The notes beneath the pieces were generated by a model that saw nothing but the letters and a program-made list of their open reading frames with translations, did not search any database and had not been told where the DNA came from. From an uncultured Lachnospiraceae bacterium (GTDB lineage Bacteria; Bacillota; Clostridia; Lachnospirales; Lachnospiraceae): 6,795 bases of DNA. The DNA lies in contig CAKRFY010000061.1 of assembly GCA_934320895.1 (NCBI GenBank), positions 1 through 6,795 of the forward strand. Reading direction: 5' to 3'. Positions 1 through 6,440 of this stretch are shown here, piece by piece; position 1 is the first letter of the stretch, and the number at the start of each line of letters is the position of its first letter. A program made the position numbers and the translations under genes.

Positions 1-1298
1 TTAAGTACAGGAAGTACATGGACACCTGTATCAAGCTTGCTACCCTGAATTGATGATGAAACATCACCTCTTACTATCTGCTCAACAACATCTTCAAGCT
101 GCTCGCCGAGGAAGATAGAAATAATTGCAGGAGGTGCCTCGTTTGCACCAAGTCTGTGATCGTTTCCAGGATTTGAAGCGGAAAGTCTGAGAAGTTCTGC
201 ATTCTCATCTACTGCCTTGATGATTGCTGCAAGGAACAGAAGGAAAATCGTATTCTCATGTGGTTTCTTACCTGGATCAAGAAGGTTTACACCTGTATCT
301 GTAACTATTGACCAGTTATTATGTTTACCTGAACCATTTACACCTGCAAATGGTTTCTCATGAAGAAGACACTCAAGATTATGTCTCTTTGCAACTTTTT
401 TCATAATTTCCATTACCAACTGGTTATGGTCTGTTGAAATATTTGCTGTTGTAAAGATAGGTGCCATCTCATGCTGAGCTGGTGCAACCTCGTTGTGCTG
501 TGTCTTAGAAAGAATTCCAAGTTTCCAGAGCTCTATGTTAAGATCTTTCATAAATGAAGCAATACGCTCTTTTATAGCACCAAAATAATGGTCATCAAGT
601 TCCTGTCCCTTAGGAGCAGGTGCACCAAACAATGTACGACCTGTAAAGATAAGGTCTTTACGCTGTAAATATTTATCTCTGTCTACAAGGAAATACTCCT
701 GTTCTGGTCCTACTGAGCATGAAACTTTCTTTACATCATCCATGCCAAACATCTTTACTATACGAACTGCCTGCTTACTGATAGCCTCCATAGAACGAAG
801 AAGAGGTGTCTTTTTGTCAAGTGCCTCACCTGTATATGAACAGAATGCTGTCGGAATACAAAGTGTAACACCTGCCGCATCCTCCTGAAGAAATGCTGGT
901 GATGTACAATCCCATGCTGTATATCCTCTTGCCTCAAATGTTGCACGAAGACCACCTGAAGGGAATGAAGAAGCATCAGGCTCACCTTTTATAAGCTCTT
1001 TTCCTGAAAATTCAAGAACTGGTTTGCTCTCTGATGCAGGACTAAGAAATGAGTCATGCTTTTCAGCAGTAACACCTGTCATAGGCTGGAACCAATGAGT
1101 ATAATGTGTAGCACCGTGCTCAAGTGCCCACTCTTTCATTGCATGAGCAACGACATTTGCAATCTCTATATCAAGATCAGCCCCACTCTCAAGCGTCTTT
1201 TTCCAAGATTTGTATACATCCTTTGGAAGTTTAGCCTGCATTACTTCGTCATTAAATACGTCTTTCCCAAAAACCTGTTCGATAACATTATTTTCCAT
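1..1298 (-). CDS. glnN: Type III glutamine synthetase (GSIII), N-terminal 432 codons, 3' end off the left edge
   Basis: The product makes glutamine from glutamate, ammonia and ATP in the cytoplasm. The visible protein starts [15 protein letters not shown] and carries the GSIII-specific N-terminal motif [15 protein letters not shown] (residues 70-84), followed by [18 protein letters not shown] (113-130). Catalytic-domain motifs follow: [11 protein letters not shown] (197-207), [12 protein letters not shown] (266-277), [10 protein letters not shown] (321-330) and [17 protein letters not shown] (376-392). Family members have about 700 residues, so roughly 40% lies beyond position 1; the frame is open to the edge. 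The ATG at 1298 is preceded by AAAGGAAGG with 7 bases spacing, which fixes the start. GSIII proteins are dodecamers common in Bacteroidetes and Lachnospiraceae. It is transcribed away from the GH43 gene upstream on the same strand, with a terminator between them, so it is probably its own unit with a roughly 230-nt leader. Family identity is certain; nitrogen control is inference. Confidence 0.96.
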   Translation of the reverse strand, partial: MENNVIEQVFGKDVFNDEVMQAKLPKDVYKSWKKTLESGADLDIEIANVVAHAMKEWALEHGATHYTHWFQPMTGVTAEKHDSFLSPASESKPVLEFSGKELIKGEPDASSFPSGGLRATFEARGYTAWDCTSPAFLQEDAAGVTLCIPTAFCSYTGEALDKKTPLLRSMEAISKQAVRIVKMFGMDDVKKVSCSVGPEQEYFLVDRDKYLQRKDLIFTGRTLFGAPAPKGQELDDHYFGAIKERIASFMKDLNIELWKLGILSKTQHNEVAPAQHEMAPIFTTANISTDHNQLVMEIMKKVAKRHNLECLLHEKPFAGVNGSGKHNNWSIVTDTGVNLLDPGKKPHENTIFLLFLAAIIKAVDENAELLRLSASNPGNDHRLGANEAPPAIISIFLGEQLEDVVEQIVRGDVSSSIQGSKLDTGVHVLPVL

Positions 1299-1305
1299 TT
1301 CGTTA

Positions 1306-1314
1306 CCTTCCTTT
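1306..1314 (-). promoter_or_regulatory. Ribosome binding site of glnN
   Basis: On the minus strand this reads AAAGGAAGG and ends 7 bases before the ATG at 1298. It is the only good Shine-Dalgarno match near the N-terminus and decides the start codon. Confidence 0.8.
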
Positions 1315-1381
1315 CATATCAATATTTAATATTCTTAAACAGTACTAAGGTTTTCTCCCTTAAACTATTTTAATATATAAA

Positions 1382-1425
1382 GTACCCGGAATAATTATGC
1401 CGCGTCAAAGATGTCACCCAGGTAC
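1382..1425 (-). promoter_or_regulatory. Hairpin in the glnN leader
   Basis: In the minus-strand transcript GUACCUGG (1425-1418) can pair with CCGGGUAC (1389-1382), eight pairs with one G-U, closing a 28-base interior region. It lies between the upstream terminator and the glnN ribosome binding site. I do not recognise it as a known riboswitch, and in particular it does not resemble the glnA glutamine aptamer as I remember it. Reported as a structured leader element of unknown role. Confidence 0.35.
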
Positions 1426-1464
1426 CATATAAGTTGCAGTACAGCTTATGTCGTTCATTCTAGC

Positions 1465-1501
1465 AAAAAAGGCGCACTCAATTACTTTAATTGAGAACGC
1501 C
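1465..1501 (-). terminator. Intrinsic terminator (end of GH43 unit, or glnN leader attenuator)
   Basis: On the minus strand GGCG-TT-CTCAATTA pairs with TAATTGAG-TG-CGCC around an AAG loop: 8 plus 4 pairs separated by a 2x2 internal loop. Six U residues follow directly (positions 1470-1465). The form is that of a strong Rho-independent terminator. It lies about 170 bases after the GH43 stop and about 167 bases before the glnN start. It either ends the GH43 transcript or, if the promoter at 1534-1562 is real, sits inside the glnN leader and could be controlled by antitermination. Confidence 0.85.
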
Positions 1502-1533
1502 CTTGTTCTGTACTTCTTTATCAACTGTCTCAA

Positions 1534-1562
1534 AGTATATCATACTAACTCTGATTTGAAAA
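1534..1562 (-). promoter_or_regulatory. Candidate promoter for the glnN leader
   Basis: On the minus strand TTTTCA (1562-1557), a 17-base spacer and TATACT (1539-1534) with an upstream TG (TGATATACT, extended -10) form a plausible sigma-A promoter. Transcription would start near 1527, giving a leader of about 230 bases that first meets the terminator at 1501-1465. A rival start is TTGACG at 1408-1403 with TACTTT 18 bases further on, which lies after the terminator and has a poorer -10. Sequence alone does not separate them. Confidence 0.45.
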
Positions 1563-1670
1563 GTCTTTTATTACATTTTTTTACTTTTTTAACATATTGT
1601 ACATTCATCAACAAAAATAAAGTCGAATTTTGTAATATTTCTACAACAAAACAGTTGTGTATCACAAATA

Positions 1671-3254
1671 CTAAATACCTTTATAATCAAACATTTCAAA
1701 TCGTGCCGCACCAATGCAGTCATTCCCATTACCACTTGCATAAAGCGCAATATAATTTCCGGTAAATCTTCCTCCAACTTCTGTTGTAAGATAATCAGCT
1801 TCACCTTCTCCAGCCTCTATCCGTCCTTCATCCACACTATAACTAAAACGATACAGATTTACTCCATTCTCACCTTTTAATGCTTCAAGCACTATCCCGA
1901 TGCTATCACCTGTCAATTTTTCAATTCTTTCTTCTCTTATAAGAGAACCTATCTGCCTTCTGAAAATAAGCCATTTAACACCCTTAATAATAGCAACAGC
2001 AAGTTCATAATGATGTCTGTTGTTCATATAAATAGTAAGCCCTGCCTCACTGCCATTATCCAAATCTTTAAAACATATATATGTCTCTGCCATAAATTCA
2101 TGATGCTTCTGTCTGTAACCAACCCATGCAATCTCATCACTTGATATGACAGGATTTTTTGTTCCATATAAAAGCAGACCACCTTTTTTATCTAAAGATG
2201 CATATTTCGAAGTTGTATTATAAATAAAATTCCAATCAAAACCGAGCACATCCGTATCAAAATCATCATGGAAATGTTTACCCTCATTAGTTATAGATTT
2301 TTGAACTACTCCGTCGAGCAGCTTTCTGTCCGATGTGATTTTTTCATCAAGAAGTCCATTTCTTCCTATAACAGGCCAGCCTTCTTTATCCCAATATACA
2401 GGCACAAGGAAAGTTTCTCTTCCAAGATTGTGTTTAAAGGGATATGTAATAGGACGGTTGCCAAGGCATACACCCCACCAGTCGCCAAATCTGTCACATA
2501 TGATATCCATGTGACCTGTTCCTTTAATAGGAAGCGAAGTCGATCTGTTGCTAAAAACCGGATTGCGCGGACATGAATCATATATTCCCAAGATATCCCT
2601 GCTTCGTGCAACTGTTATCATATGACAAAACTCAGTACCACCTTCTGAGATAAGCAGATAATACCAACCATTTATCTTGTAAATATGTGGTCCCTCAGGA
2701 TCATTTCCACCGGTACCATTCCATATAACTTTTCTATCGGAGACAACTTCACATGAAATATCAACAACTCTGCCATTACCATCATATTTATACGAAAACT
2801 TAAGTTCACTTATAAATATCCCATTGTCAAATGCACCTGTATAATATACCCTGCCATCATCATCAAAAAAAAGTGATGAATCAATTCCCGGAAGTTCAAC
2901 AAATATCGGTTCTGACCATTCACCATATGGATCATCAGTCCAGACGATAAAGTTTCCCTCATCTTTTCCACCATAGGCAACATTTGTTGAGATCACATAA
3001 AAGATACCATCATGATATCTTATAGTAGGTGCATAAATTCCAACACTGTTTGGCACTCCCTGTCTTAAGGCGATCTGTCCAGGTCTTGAAATGCAATGAC
3101 CTATCTGCTGCCAATTTATTAAATCTTTGCTGTGAAAGACCGGAATTCCGGGAAAATATTCAAATGAACTGTTTACAAGATAAAAATCATCTCCAACCCT
3201 GCATATACTTGGATCAGGATAAAATCCTGAAATTATCGGGTTTGTATATTCCAT
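1671..3254 (-). CDS. xynB: GH43 beta-xylosidase / alpha-L-arabinofuranosidase, intracellular
   Basis: A 527-residue glycoside hydrolase that removes xylose (and often arabinose) from short xylan oligosaccharides by an inverting mechanism. The five-bladed propeller covers about residues 1-310. The catalytic base is Asp14 in GFYPDPSI, the pKa-tuning aspartate is Asp125 in GIDSSLFFDDDG, the general acid is Glu187 in NDPEGPH, and His248 in GTGHMD is the usual active-site histidine. These positions closely match the Selenomonas ruminantium enzyme SXA as I recall it (Asp14, Asp127, Glu186, His248). A C-terminal beta-sandwich domain (about 325-527) closes the active site in this family. There is no signal peptide, so it acts on imported oligosaccharides in the cytoplasm. 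I chose the ATG at 3254 because GAGG lies 6 bases upstream; ATGs at 3266 and 3278 in the same frame have no good ribosome site. No transporter or regulator is adjacent. Xylosidase versus arabinofuranosidase preference cannot be read from sequence. Confidence 0.93.
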   Translation of the reverse strand: MEYTNPIISGFYPDPSICRVGDDFYLVNSSFEYFPGIPVFHSKDLINWQQIGHCISRPGQIALRQGVPNSVGIYAPTIRYHDGIFYVISTNVAYGGKDEGNFIVWTDDPYGEWSEPIFVELPGIDSSLFFDDDGRVYYTGAFDNGIFISELKFSYKYDGNGRVVDISCEVVSDRKVIWNGTGGNDPEGPHIYKINGWYYLLISEGGTEFCHMITVARSRDILGIYDSCPRNPVFSNRSTSLPIKGTGHMDIICDRFGDWWGVCLGNRPITYPFKHNLGRETFLVPVYWDKEGWPVIGRNGLLDEKITSDRKLLDGVVQKSITNEGKHFHDDFDTDVLGFDWNFIYNTTSKYASLDKKGGLLLYGTKNPVISSDEIAWVGYRQKHHEFMAETYICFKDLDNGSEAGLTIYMNNRHHYELAVAIIKGVKWLIFRRQIGSLIREERIEKLTGDSIGIVLEALKGENGVNLYRFSYSVDEGRIEAGEGEADYLTTEVGGRFTGNYIALYASGNGNDCIGAARFEMFDYKGI

Positions 3255-3294
3255 TTTAATCCTCATTTCTGCGCACATTTTTTGTACATATCAA

Positions 3295-3330
3295 GTTTGT
3301 GTCAGGTGCGCGCAGACACAAACCTTGTGT
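3295..3330. repeat. Inverted repeat with a competing third arm in the GH43 leader
   Basis: GTTTGTGTC (3295-3303) and GACACAAAC (3315-3323) are perfect 9-base complements around an 11-base spacer that holds the palindrome TGCGCGCA (3307-3314). ACACAA (3316-3321), within the second arm, also pairs with TTGTGT (3325-3330) across a 3-base loop, so two hairpins exclude each other. The element lies between the likely GH43 promoter and its ribosome binding site. It could be an operator for a sugar-responsive repressor or a folding switch in the mRNA leader. Confidence 0.6.
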
Positions 3331-3368
3331 GTAAAAATATAACTTTCCATACCATCCCTTGTAAGTTA

Positions 3369-3396
3369 TATATACTTTAAGATATACTGTATACAA
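3369..3396 (-). promoter_or_regulatory. Candidate promoter of the GH43 gene
   Basis: The minus strand has TTGTAT (3396-3391), a 16-base spacer and TATATA (3374-3369); a second TATATA two bases on gives an 18-base spacer. The start would be near 3360, leaving a leader of about 105 bases that contains the inverted repeat at 3295-3330. The DNA here is very AT-rich, so -10-like matches are expected by chance. Confidence 0.4.
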
Positions 3397-3451
3397 CATG
3401 AAATATAATATCATTTTTCACCAATGTTTGCCATACATAAGCCAAACTTGC

Positions 3452-3480
3452 TTGAATTTATTTATGCGTCATGGTAAAAT
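3452..3480 (+). promoter_or_regulatory. Promoter of arcC
   Basis: TTGAAT (3452-3457), a 17-base spacer and TAAAAT (3475-3480) preceded by TGG, an extended -10. Transcription would begin near 3487, about 60 bases before the ATG. A perfect TATAAT also occurs at 3483-3488 but has only a weak -35 (TTTATG at 3461-3466). Confidence 0.6.
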
Positions 3481-3501
3481 CATATAATATAACGATGATT
3501 T
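3477..3501. promoter_or_regulatory. Operator-like dyad over the arcC -10 and start site
   Basis: AAATCAT (3477-3483) and ATGATTT (3495-3501) are perfect 7-base inverted repeats with an 11-base spacer. The dyad overlaps the last bases of the -10 and the expected transcription start, a usual place for a repressor. The arms are AT-rich and short, so chance is possible. Confidence 0.3.
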
Positions 3502-3548
3502 AATACTTGGAAAATATTAAAAATAAATATAAGATTGGAGATTTAATT

Positions 3549-4481
3549 ATGGGAAAAAAAATCGTTGTAGCACTCGGACACAGTGCTCTTGGAAAAACAT
3601 TTCCAGAACAGAAAGAAGCTGTTAAAAACGCCGCATCAGCCATCGCTGATCTCGTCGAAGCAAAATATGATATAGTCATCACTCACAGTAATGGTACACA
3701 GGTTGGTATGATCCACTCTGCAATGAGAGAATACAGCCGTCTTGAACCTACAAATACCGTTGCTCCAATGTCTATATGCAGTGCCATGAGTCAGGGATAC
3801 ATAGGTTACGACCTTCAGAATGAGATCCGCACAGAGCTTTTAAACAGAGGTATCTATAAACCTGTATCTACCATCATCACACAGGTAAGAGTCGATCCTT
3901 TTGATACTGCATTCTCATATCCTACAAAAGAAATCGGCAGGTATATGACAGCAGAAGAAGCAAAACTTGAAGAAGAAAAAGGTAATCATGTAGTCGAGAT
4001 CGAAGGCGAAGGTTTCAGAAGAGTTATTGCAGCTCCACGTCCAATGGAGATTTATGAGATCGATGCCATTAAGACACTTATGGATGCAGGACAGATCGTA
4101 ATAGCTGCTGGTGGCGGTGGAATCCCTGTATTACAGCAGGGCACAAGACTTAAAGGTGCAAGTGCTGTTATTGAAAAAGATGTGACAAGTGCCTGCCTTG
4201 CAGAAGAACTTGGAGCAGAAGTCCTCCTTCTCCTCACAGGTGTTGAAAAAGTCGCACTCAACTTCGGCACTGACAATGAACAGCCACTCGACACAATGTC
4301 AGTTGAAGATGCCACAAAATATATCGCAGATAAACAGTTTAATGAAGGTGGAATGCTTCCAAAAGTTGAAGCTGCTGTCTCATTTGCATCTTCGTCAAAA
4401 GAACATAAAGCTATTATCACAAGTATTGATACTGCACTTGATGGAATTTCCGGAAAAACAGGTACAGTTATTACCTGTTAA
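3549..4481 (+). CDS. arcC: Carbamate kinase (amino-acid kinase fold), divergent loop variant
   Basis: A 310-residue enzyme, the normal family length, that transfers phosphate from carbamoyl phosphate to ADP, giving ATP, ammonia and CO2 in arginine, agmatine or purine breakdown. Matches to the family include QGYIGYDLQNE (82-92), TQVRVDPFD (111-119), PTKEIG (125-130, Lys127), IAAGGGGIPV (185-194), the EKD motif with Lys210, LLTGVEKVALNFG (228-240) and MLPKVEAA (269-276, Lys272). The ATG at 3549 follows GGAG with 8 bases spacing; an in-frame TTG 14 codons earlier has no such site. The first phosphate loop reads ALGHSALG (8-15) where the classical enzyme has ALGGNA, and the second reads THSNGTQVG (45-53) where SHGNGPQVG is usual. 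I believe clostridial relatives share this form, so it is probably a subfamily rather than damage. No arginine deiminase or carbamoyltransferase gene is beside it. It stands alone between its own promoter and terminator. Confidence 0.92.
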   Translation: MGKKIVVALGHSALGKTFPEQKEAVKNAASAIADLVEAKYDIVITHSNGTQVGMIHSAMREYSRLEPTNTVAPMSICSAMSQGYIGYDLQNEIRTELLNRGIYKPVSTIITQVRVDPFDTAFSYPTKEIGRYMTAEEAKLEEEKGNHVVEIEGEGFRRVIAAPRPMEIYEIDAIKTLMDAGQIVIAAGGGGIPVLQQGTRLKGASAVIEKDVTSACLAEELGAEVLLLLTGVEKVALNFGTDNEQPLDTMSVEDATKYIADKQFNEGGMLPKVEAAVSFASSSKEHKAIITSIDTALDGISGKTGTVITC

Positions 4482-4555
4482 AATATAAGCAGTGTATCGG
4501 AAATCCAGCCGAAAGGATTCGTTTCGAGAAGATACTGAGAGTACATCATATAGAT

Positions 4556-4595
4556 AAAGCGTTATATCGAATTTTTTCAGGATATAACGCTTTTT
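4556..4595 (+). terminator. Intrinsic terminator of arcC, possibly bidirectional
   Basis: AAAGCGTTATATC (4556-4568) and GATATAACGCTTT (4581-4593) are perfect 13-base complements with a 12-base loop. A T-run of five at 4591-4595, partly in the stem, follows on the plus strand. On the minus strand the hairpin is followed by TTTATCTAT, a weaker tail that may end the convergent sigma/anti-sigma transcript, for which I see no other terminator. Confidence 0.88.
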
Positions 4596-4691
4596 ATCAA
4601 TTATCATGATTATTGATATTTACAATGTAAACAGTGTTTTTTTAATTATTTATTTTATTATAGACCATTTTTGAAATTTAAAATTTCACTC

Positions 4692-5648
4692 TTATTTTTT
4701 CATACACAGATAATATCTGTCTTTTTCTTTTCGCACTATCATATTAAATCCATCCGACGTCTGCGTTGATTTATCTCCCTTTTCTTTAAATTTAACATTT
4801 ATCTCTGACAACTTTATATTCTTTTCAGCCTGCTGTTTCTTTGTCATATGAGCTGTAAACATCAGCTTTGTTCCAGATTTACATACAACCTTTGCTTTTT
4901 TATTTTCTTTCCACTCATTATCTTTGCCAGGCGAAGCCGTTTTTTCTATCGACATATTGACTTTTGCTGCTTTCACACCACAAGTGTATGTTCCACCATC
5001 CTCAATCTTGCCAAATTGTAATATAAACAAGATTTCCCTTGTCCTGCCATTCTTTTTTGTATAAACTTTCAATCTCTGTTTTTTGTCCGCTTTTATTTCT
5101 ATAGCATAATCAGAGTTGTCCTTATGACCAGCCGAGCTACTATTTTCAACCTCCGTTTCATCATAATCTGCACTTACACCATCATTTGTCTCACTCTTTT
5201 TATTTTTCTGCGTGCCAGATACAGCTTCATCATATCCTGATACTGTGTCCTGCGATACACTGCTTTTTATCCCATCAGAGTCTTGTATATTCTCCTTTGT
5301 TATCTCAGGATTGAATATATTTATGTTTTCTGGTATGTCAGCCAATTTCTCTTTCTCATCCGCAGAACCATCAGCCATACTTTTATCAGACTTTTTATCA
5401 ATCGTCTGCCCGGTCGACCCTGAATCCTGCCCATATGGCTGTTTCGGTTTTTCATATACAAGAAACGAACAACCTATAACGGCTGCGGCTGTTCCGATTG
5501 CAAATATCGTTTTTGCATATTTTTTTATTCTCTTTTTTCTAAAAGTACTATTTTTTATACTTTCTGAATATTTTTCTGTTTCTTTTAGCATTTCTTCTGA
5601 AACACCACCTATGGCATACATCAGCTTTTCTGCCTTCTTTTCGCTCAA
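4692..5648 (-). CDS. Single-pass membrane protein, probable anti-sigma factor of the ECF sigma gene
   Basis: A 318-residue protein with a basic and charged cytoplasmic N-terminus (about 1-43), one membrane segment (about 44-65, YAKTIFAIGTAAAVIGCSFL), a low-complexity Ser/Asp/Glu/Lys linker (about 66-180) and a compact C-terminal domain (about 181-318) expected outside the cell. The opening with AEKLMYAIGGVSEEML is like anti-sigma proteins that follow ECF genes in clostridia; no HxxxCxxC zinc motif is present. The outer domain has three cysteines (223, 256, 315), and I do not recognise its family. Translation starts at TTG (5648-5646), overlapping the sigma stop as TTGA, with a perfect AAGGAGG 7 bases upstream. 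The first in-frame ATG is codon 10, well past that site. Expected role: hold the sigma factor at the membrane and release it upon an external cue. Role is inferred from position and topology, not homology. Confidence 0.72.
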   Translation of the reverse strand: MSEKKAEKLMYAIGGVSEEMLKETEKYSESIKNSTFRKKRIKKYAKTIFAIGTAAAVIGCSFLVYEKPKQPYGQDSGSTGQTIDKKSDKSMADGSADEKEKLADIPENINIFNPEITKENIQDSDGIKSSVSQDTVSGYDEAVSGTQKNKKSETNDGVSADYDETEVENSSSAGHKDNSDYAIEIKADKKQRLKVYTKKNGRTREILFILQFGKIEDGGTYTCGVKAAKVNMSIEKTASPGKDNEWKENKKAKVVCKSGTKLMFTAHMTKKQQAEKNIKLSEINVKFKEKGDKSTQTSDGFNMIVRKEKDRYYLCMKK

Positions 5649-6202
5649 AGTACCGCCTCCTTCTCAAGCCATACGGCAAGTTTCTTTCTCATACGGCTAA
5701 GGATTGATTTTACCGTACCCTCTTTTATATCAAGCTCCTCAGCGATTTCCTTAATATCCATAACATAGAAATATCGTTTCAAAAAGACGGTACGGTTTCT
5801 CTTAGTCTGTTTCCACAAAAAATCTTCTATCGACTCTGTAAGAAGTTTATATTCCATGTCTTTTTCCACGGTCTTTCCGTCAGTTATACATTCATTAAGT
5901 TCCTCTATCGCAATATTCACACTACTCCCTCCTCTTTTTAATGCGTGCATATCCCTATACCTGTTAAGCGACAGATTTCTAACTATCTTGGCAAGAAATG
6001 TACTAAGCACTGACGGGCGGCTTGGTGGAATCGTATTCCATGTCCTTAGCCATGTATCATTTACACACTCTTTTGCATCTTCCTCATCATGTACAATACG
6101 CTCTGAAATACAAAAACAATAACGGTCATATTTTTCAGATAATTCGTTAATACCGTTTTCATTTCTGTCCCATATCAACTGTACTATTTTCTCATCTTCC
6201 AT
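5645..6202 (-). CDS. ECF-type RNA polymerase sigma factor
   Basis: A 185-residue sigma-70 family protein with the two-domain ECF plan. The sigma-2 part (about 10-85) includes DAKECVNDTWLRTWNTIPP (42-60) and the core-binding/-10 helix FLAKIVRNLSLNRYR (69-83). A variable linker (about 86-118) follows. The sigma-4 part (about 119-182) carries the helix-turn-helix IKEIAEELDIKEGTVKSILS (150-169) and the basic tail RMRKKL that reads the -35. There is no sigma-3 domain. The ATG at 6202 follows AAAGGAGA at about 5 bases. Its stop overlaps the TTG start of the membrane protein downstream, so the two are translationally coupled, which keeps sigma and anti-sigma in step. Targets are unknown. The only -10-like sequence I see upstream (TATGAT, minus strand 6250-6245) lacks a good -35 and lies inside the palindromic element. 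Confidence 0.92.
   Translation of the reverse strand: MEDEKIVQLIWDRNENGINELSEKYDRYCFCISERIVHDEEDAKECVNDTWLRTWNTIPPSRPSVLSTFLAKIVRNLSLNRYRDMHALKRGGSSVNIAIEELNECITDGKTVEKDMEYKLLTESIEDFLWKQTKRNRTVFLKRYFYVMDIKEIAEELDIKEGTVKSILSRMRKKLAVWLEKEAVL
5656..5662 (-). promoter_or_regulatory. Ribosome binding site deciding the TTG start of the anti-sigma gene
   Basis: The minus strand reads AAGGAGG, a perfect anti-16S match, 7 bases before TTG at 5648. It lies inside the last codons of the sigma gene. This makes the unusual TTG start and the 4-base overlap convincing. Confidence 0.85.
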
Positions 6203-6227
6203 GTATCTCCTTTTTGTTAATTAAAAA

Positions 6228-6440
6228 TAGGCGTTTGCGAAACTATCATAAATCTTGATTAAATTGTGCAGATATAACAAATAGTGTTAGTCGGCATTTT
6301 TGTCGTCGTCAGCACTTAATCAGCGTTTTTTGCTGATTTATGTACTGCTACGAACGACAACATAGCGAAAGCGTGCCGACGATATTATTTGTTATATGTG
6401 TGCAATTGACACAACATATAGTTAGTTTCACAATTATCTA
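6228..6440. repeat. About 213-bp imperfect palindrome, MITE-like or structured intergenic element
   Basis: Nested complementary arms, from outside in: TTG-GAAACTA-type ends near 6235-6245 and 6423-6433; ATATAACAAATA (6272-6283) with TATTTGTTATAT (6386-6397); GTCGGCA (6290-6296) with TGCCGAC (6374-6380); TTGTCGT (6300-6306) with ACGACAA (6354-6360); and AATCAGC (6318-6324) with GCTGATT (6332-6338) around a GTTTTTT loop. Folded along its length it forms one long interrupted hairpin. Both ends read TAG/CTA. It fills nearly all of the gap between the serpin stop and the sigma gene. No ORF of its own is credible. Alternatives are a non-autonomous transposon, a RIB/REP-like repeat, or a regulatory RNA; copy number in the genome would decide. 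Confidence 0.75.

Noticed and set aside
1414..1458. A 14-codon minus-strand ORF (MNDISCTATYMVPG) in the glnN leader, a possible leader peptide.
   Set aside because: No ribosome binding site precedes its ATG, it lacks a run of glutamines or other control codons, and it starts right after the terminator U-run.
3255..3278. Longer GH43 start at ATG 3278 (or 3266).
   Set aside because: Neither has a good Shine-Dalgarno sequence, while ATG 3254 has GAGG at proper spacing and gives the N-terminus usual for the family with the catalytic Asp at 14.
3507..3548. In-frame TTG start extending carbamate kinase by 14 residues.
   Set aside because: No ribosome site, only about 20 bases from the likely transcription start, and the extension is not found in the family; ATG 3549 with GGAG fits.
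4052..4488. Overlapping open frames on both strands inside arcC (minus 4052-4420, plus 4189-4488).
   Set aside because: They are shadows of the well-supported carbamate kinase, with no ribosome sites or recognisable protein features.
4667..4688. AT-only hairpin (GAAATTT-A-AAATTTC) just after the anti-sigma stop as its terminator.
   Set aside because: The stem is all A-T except one pair, has a one-base loop and is followed by A rather than U residues on the minus strand.
6397..6430. ECF-type autoregulatory promoter: TGAAAC followed by GTGTC on the minus strand upstream of the sigma gene.
   Set aside because: The gap to a GTC-like -10 is about 14 bases instead of 16-17, and the sequence is also part of a palindrome arm, so the match is too weak to annotate.
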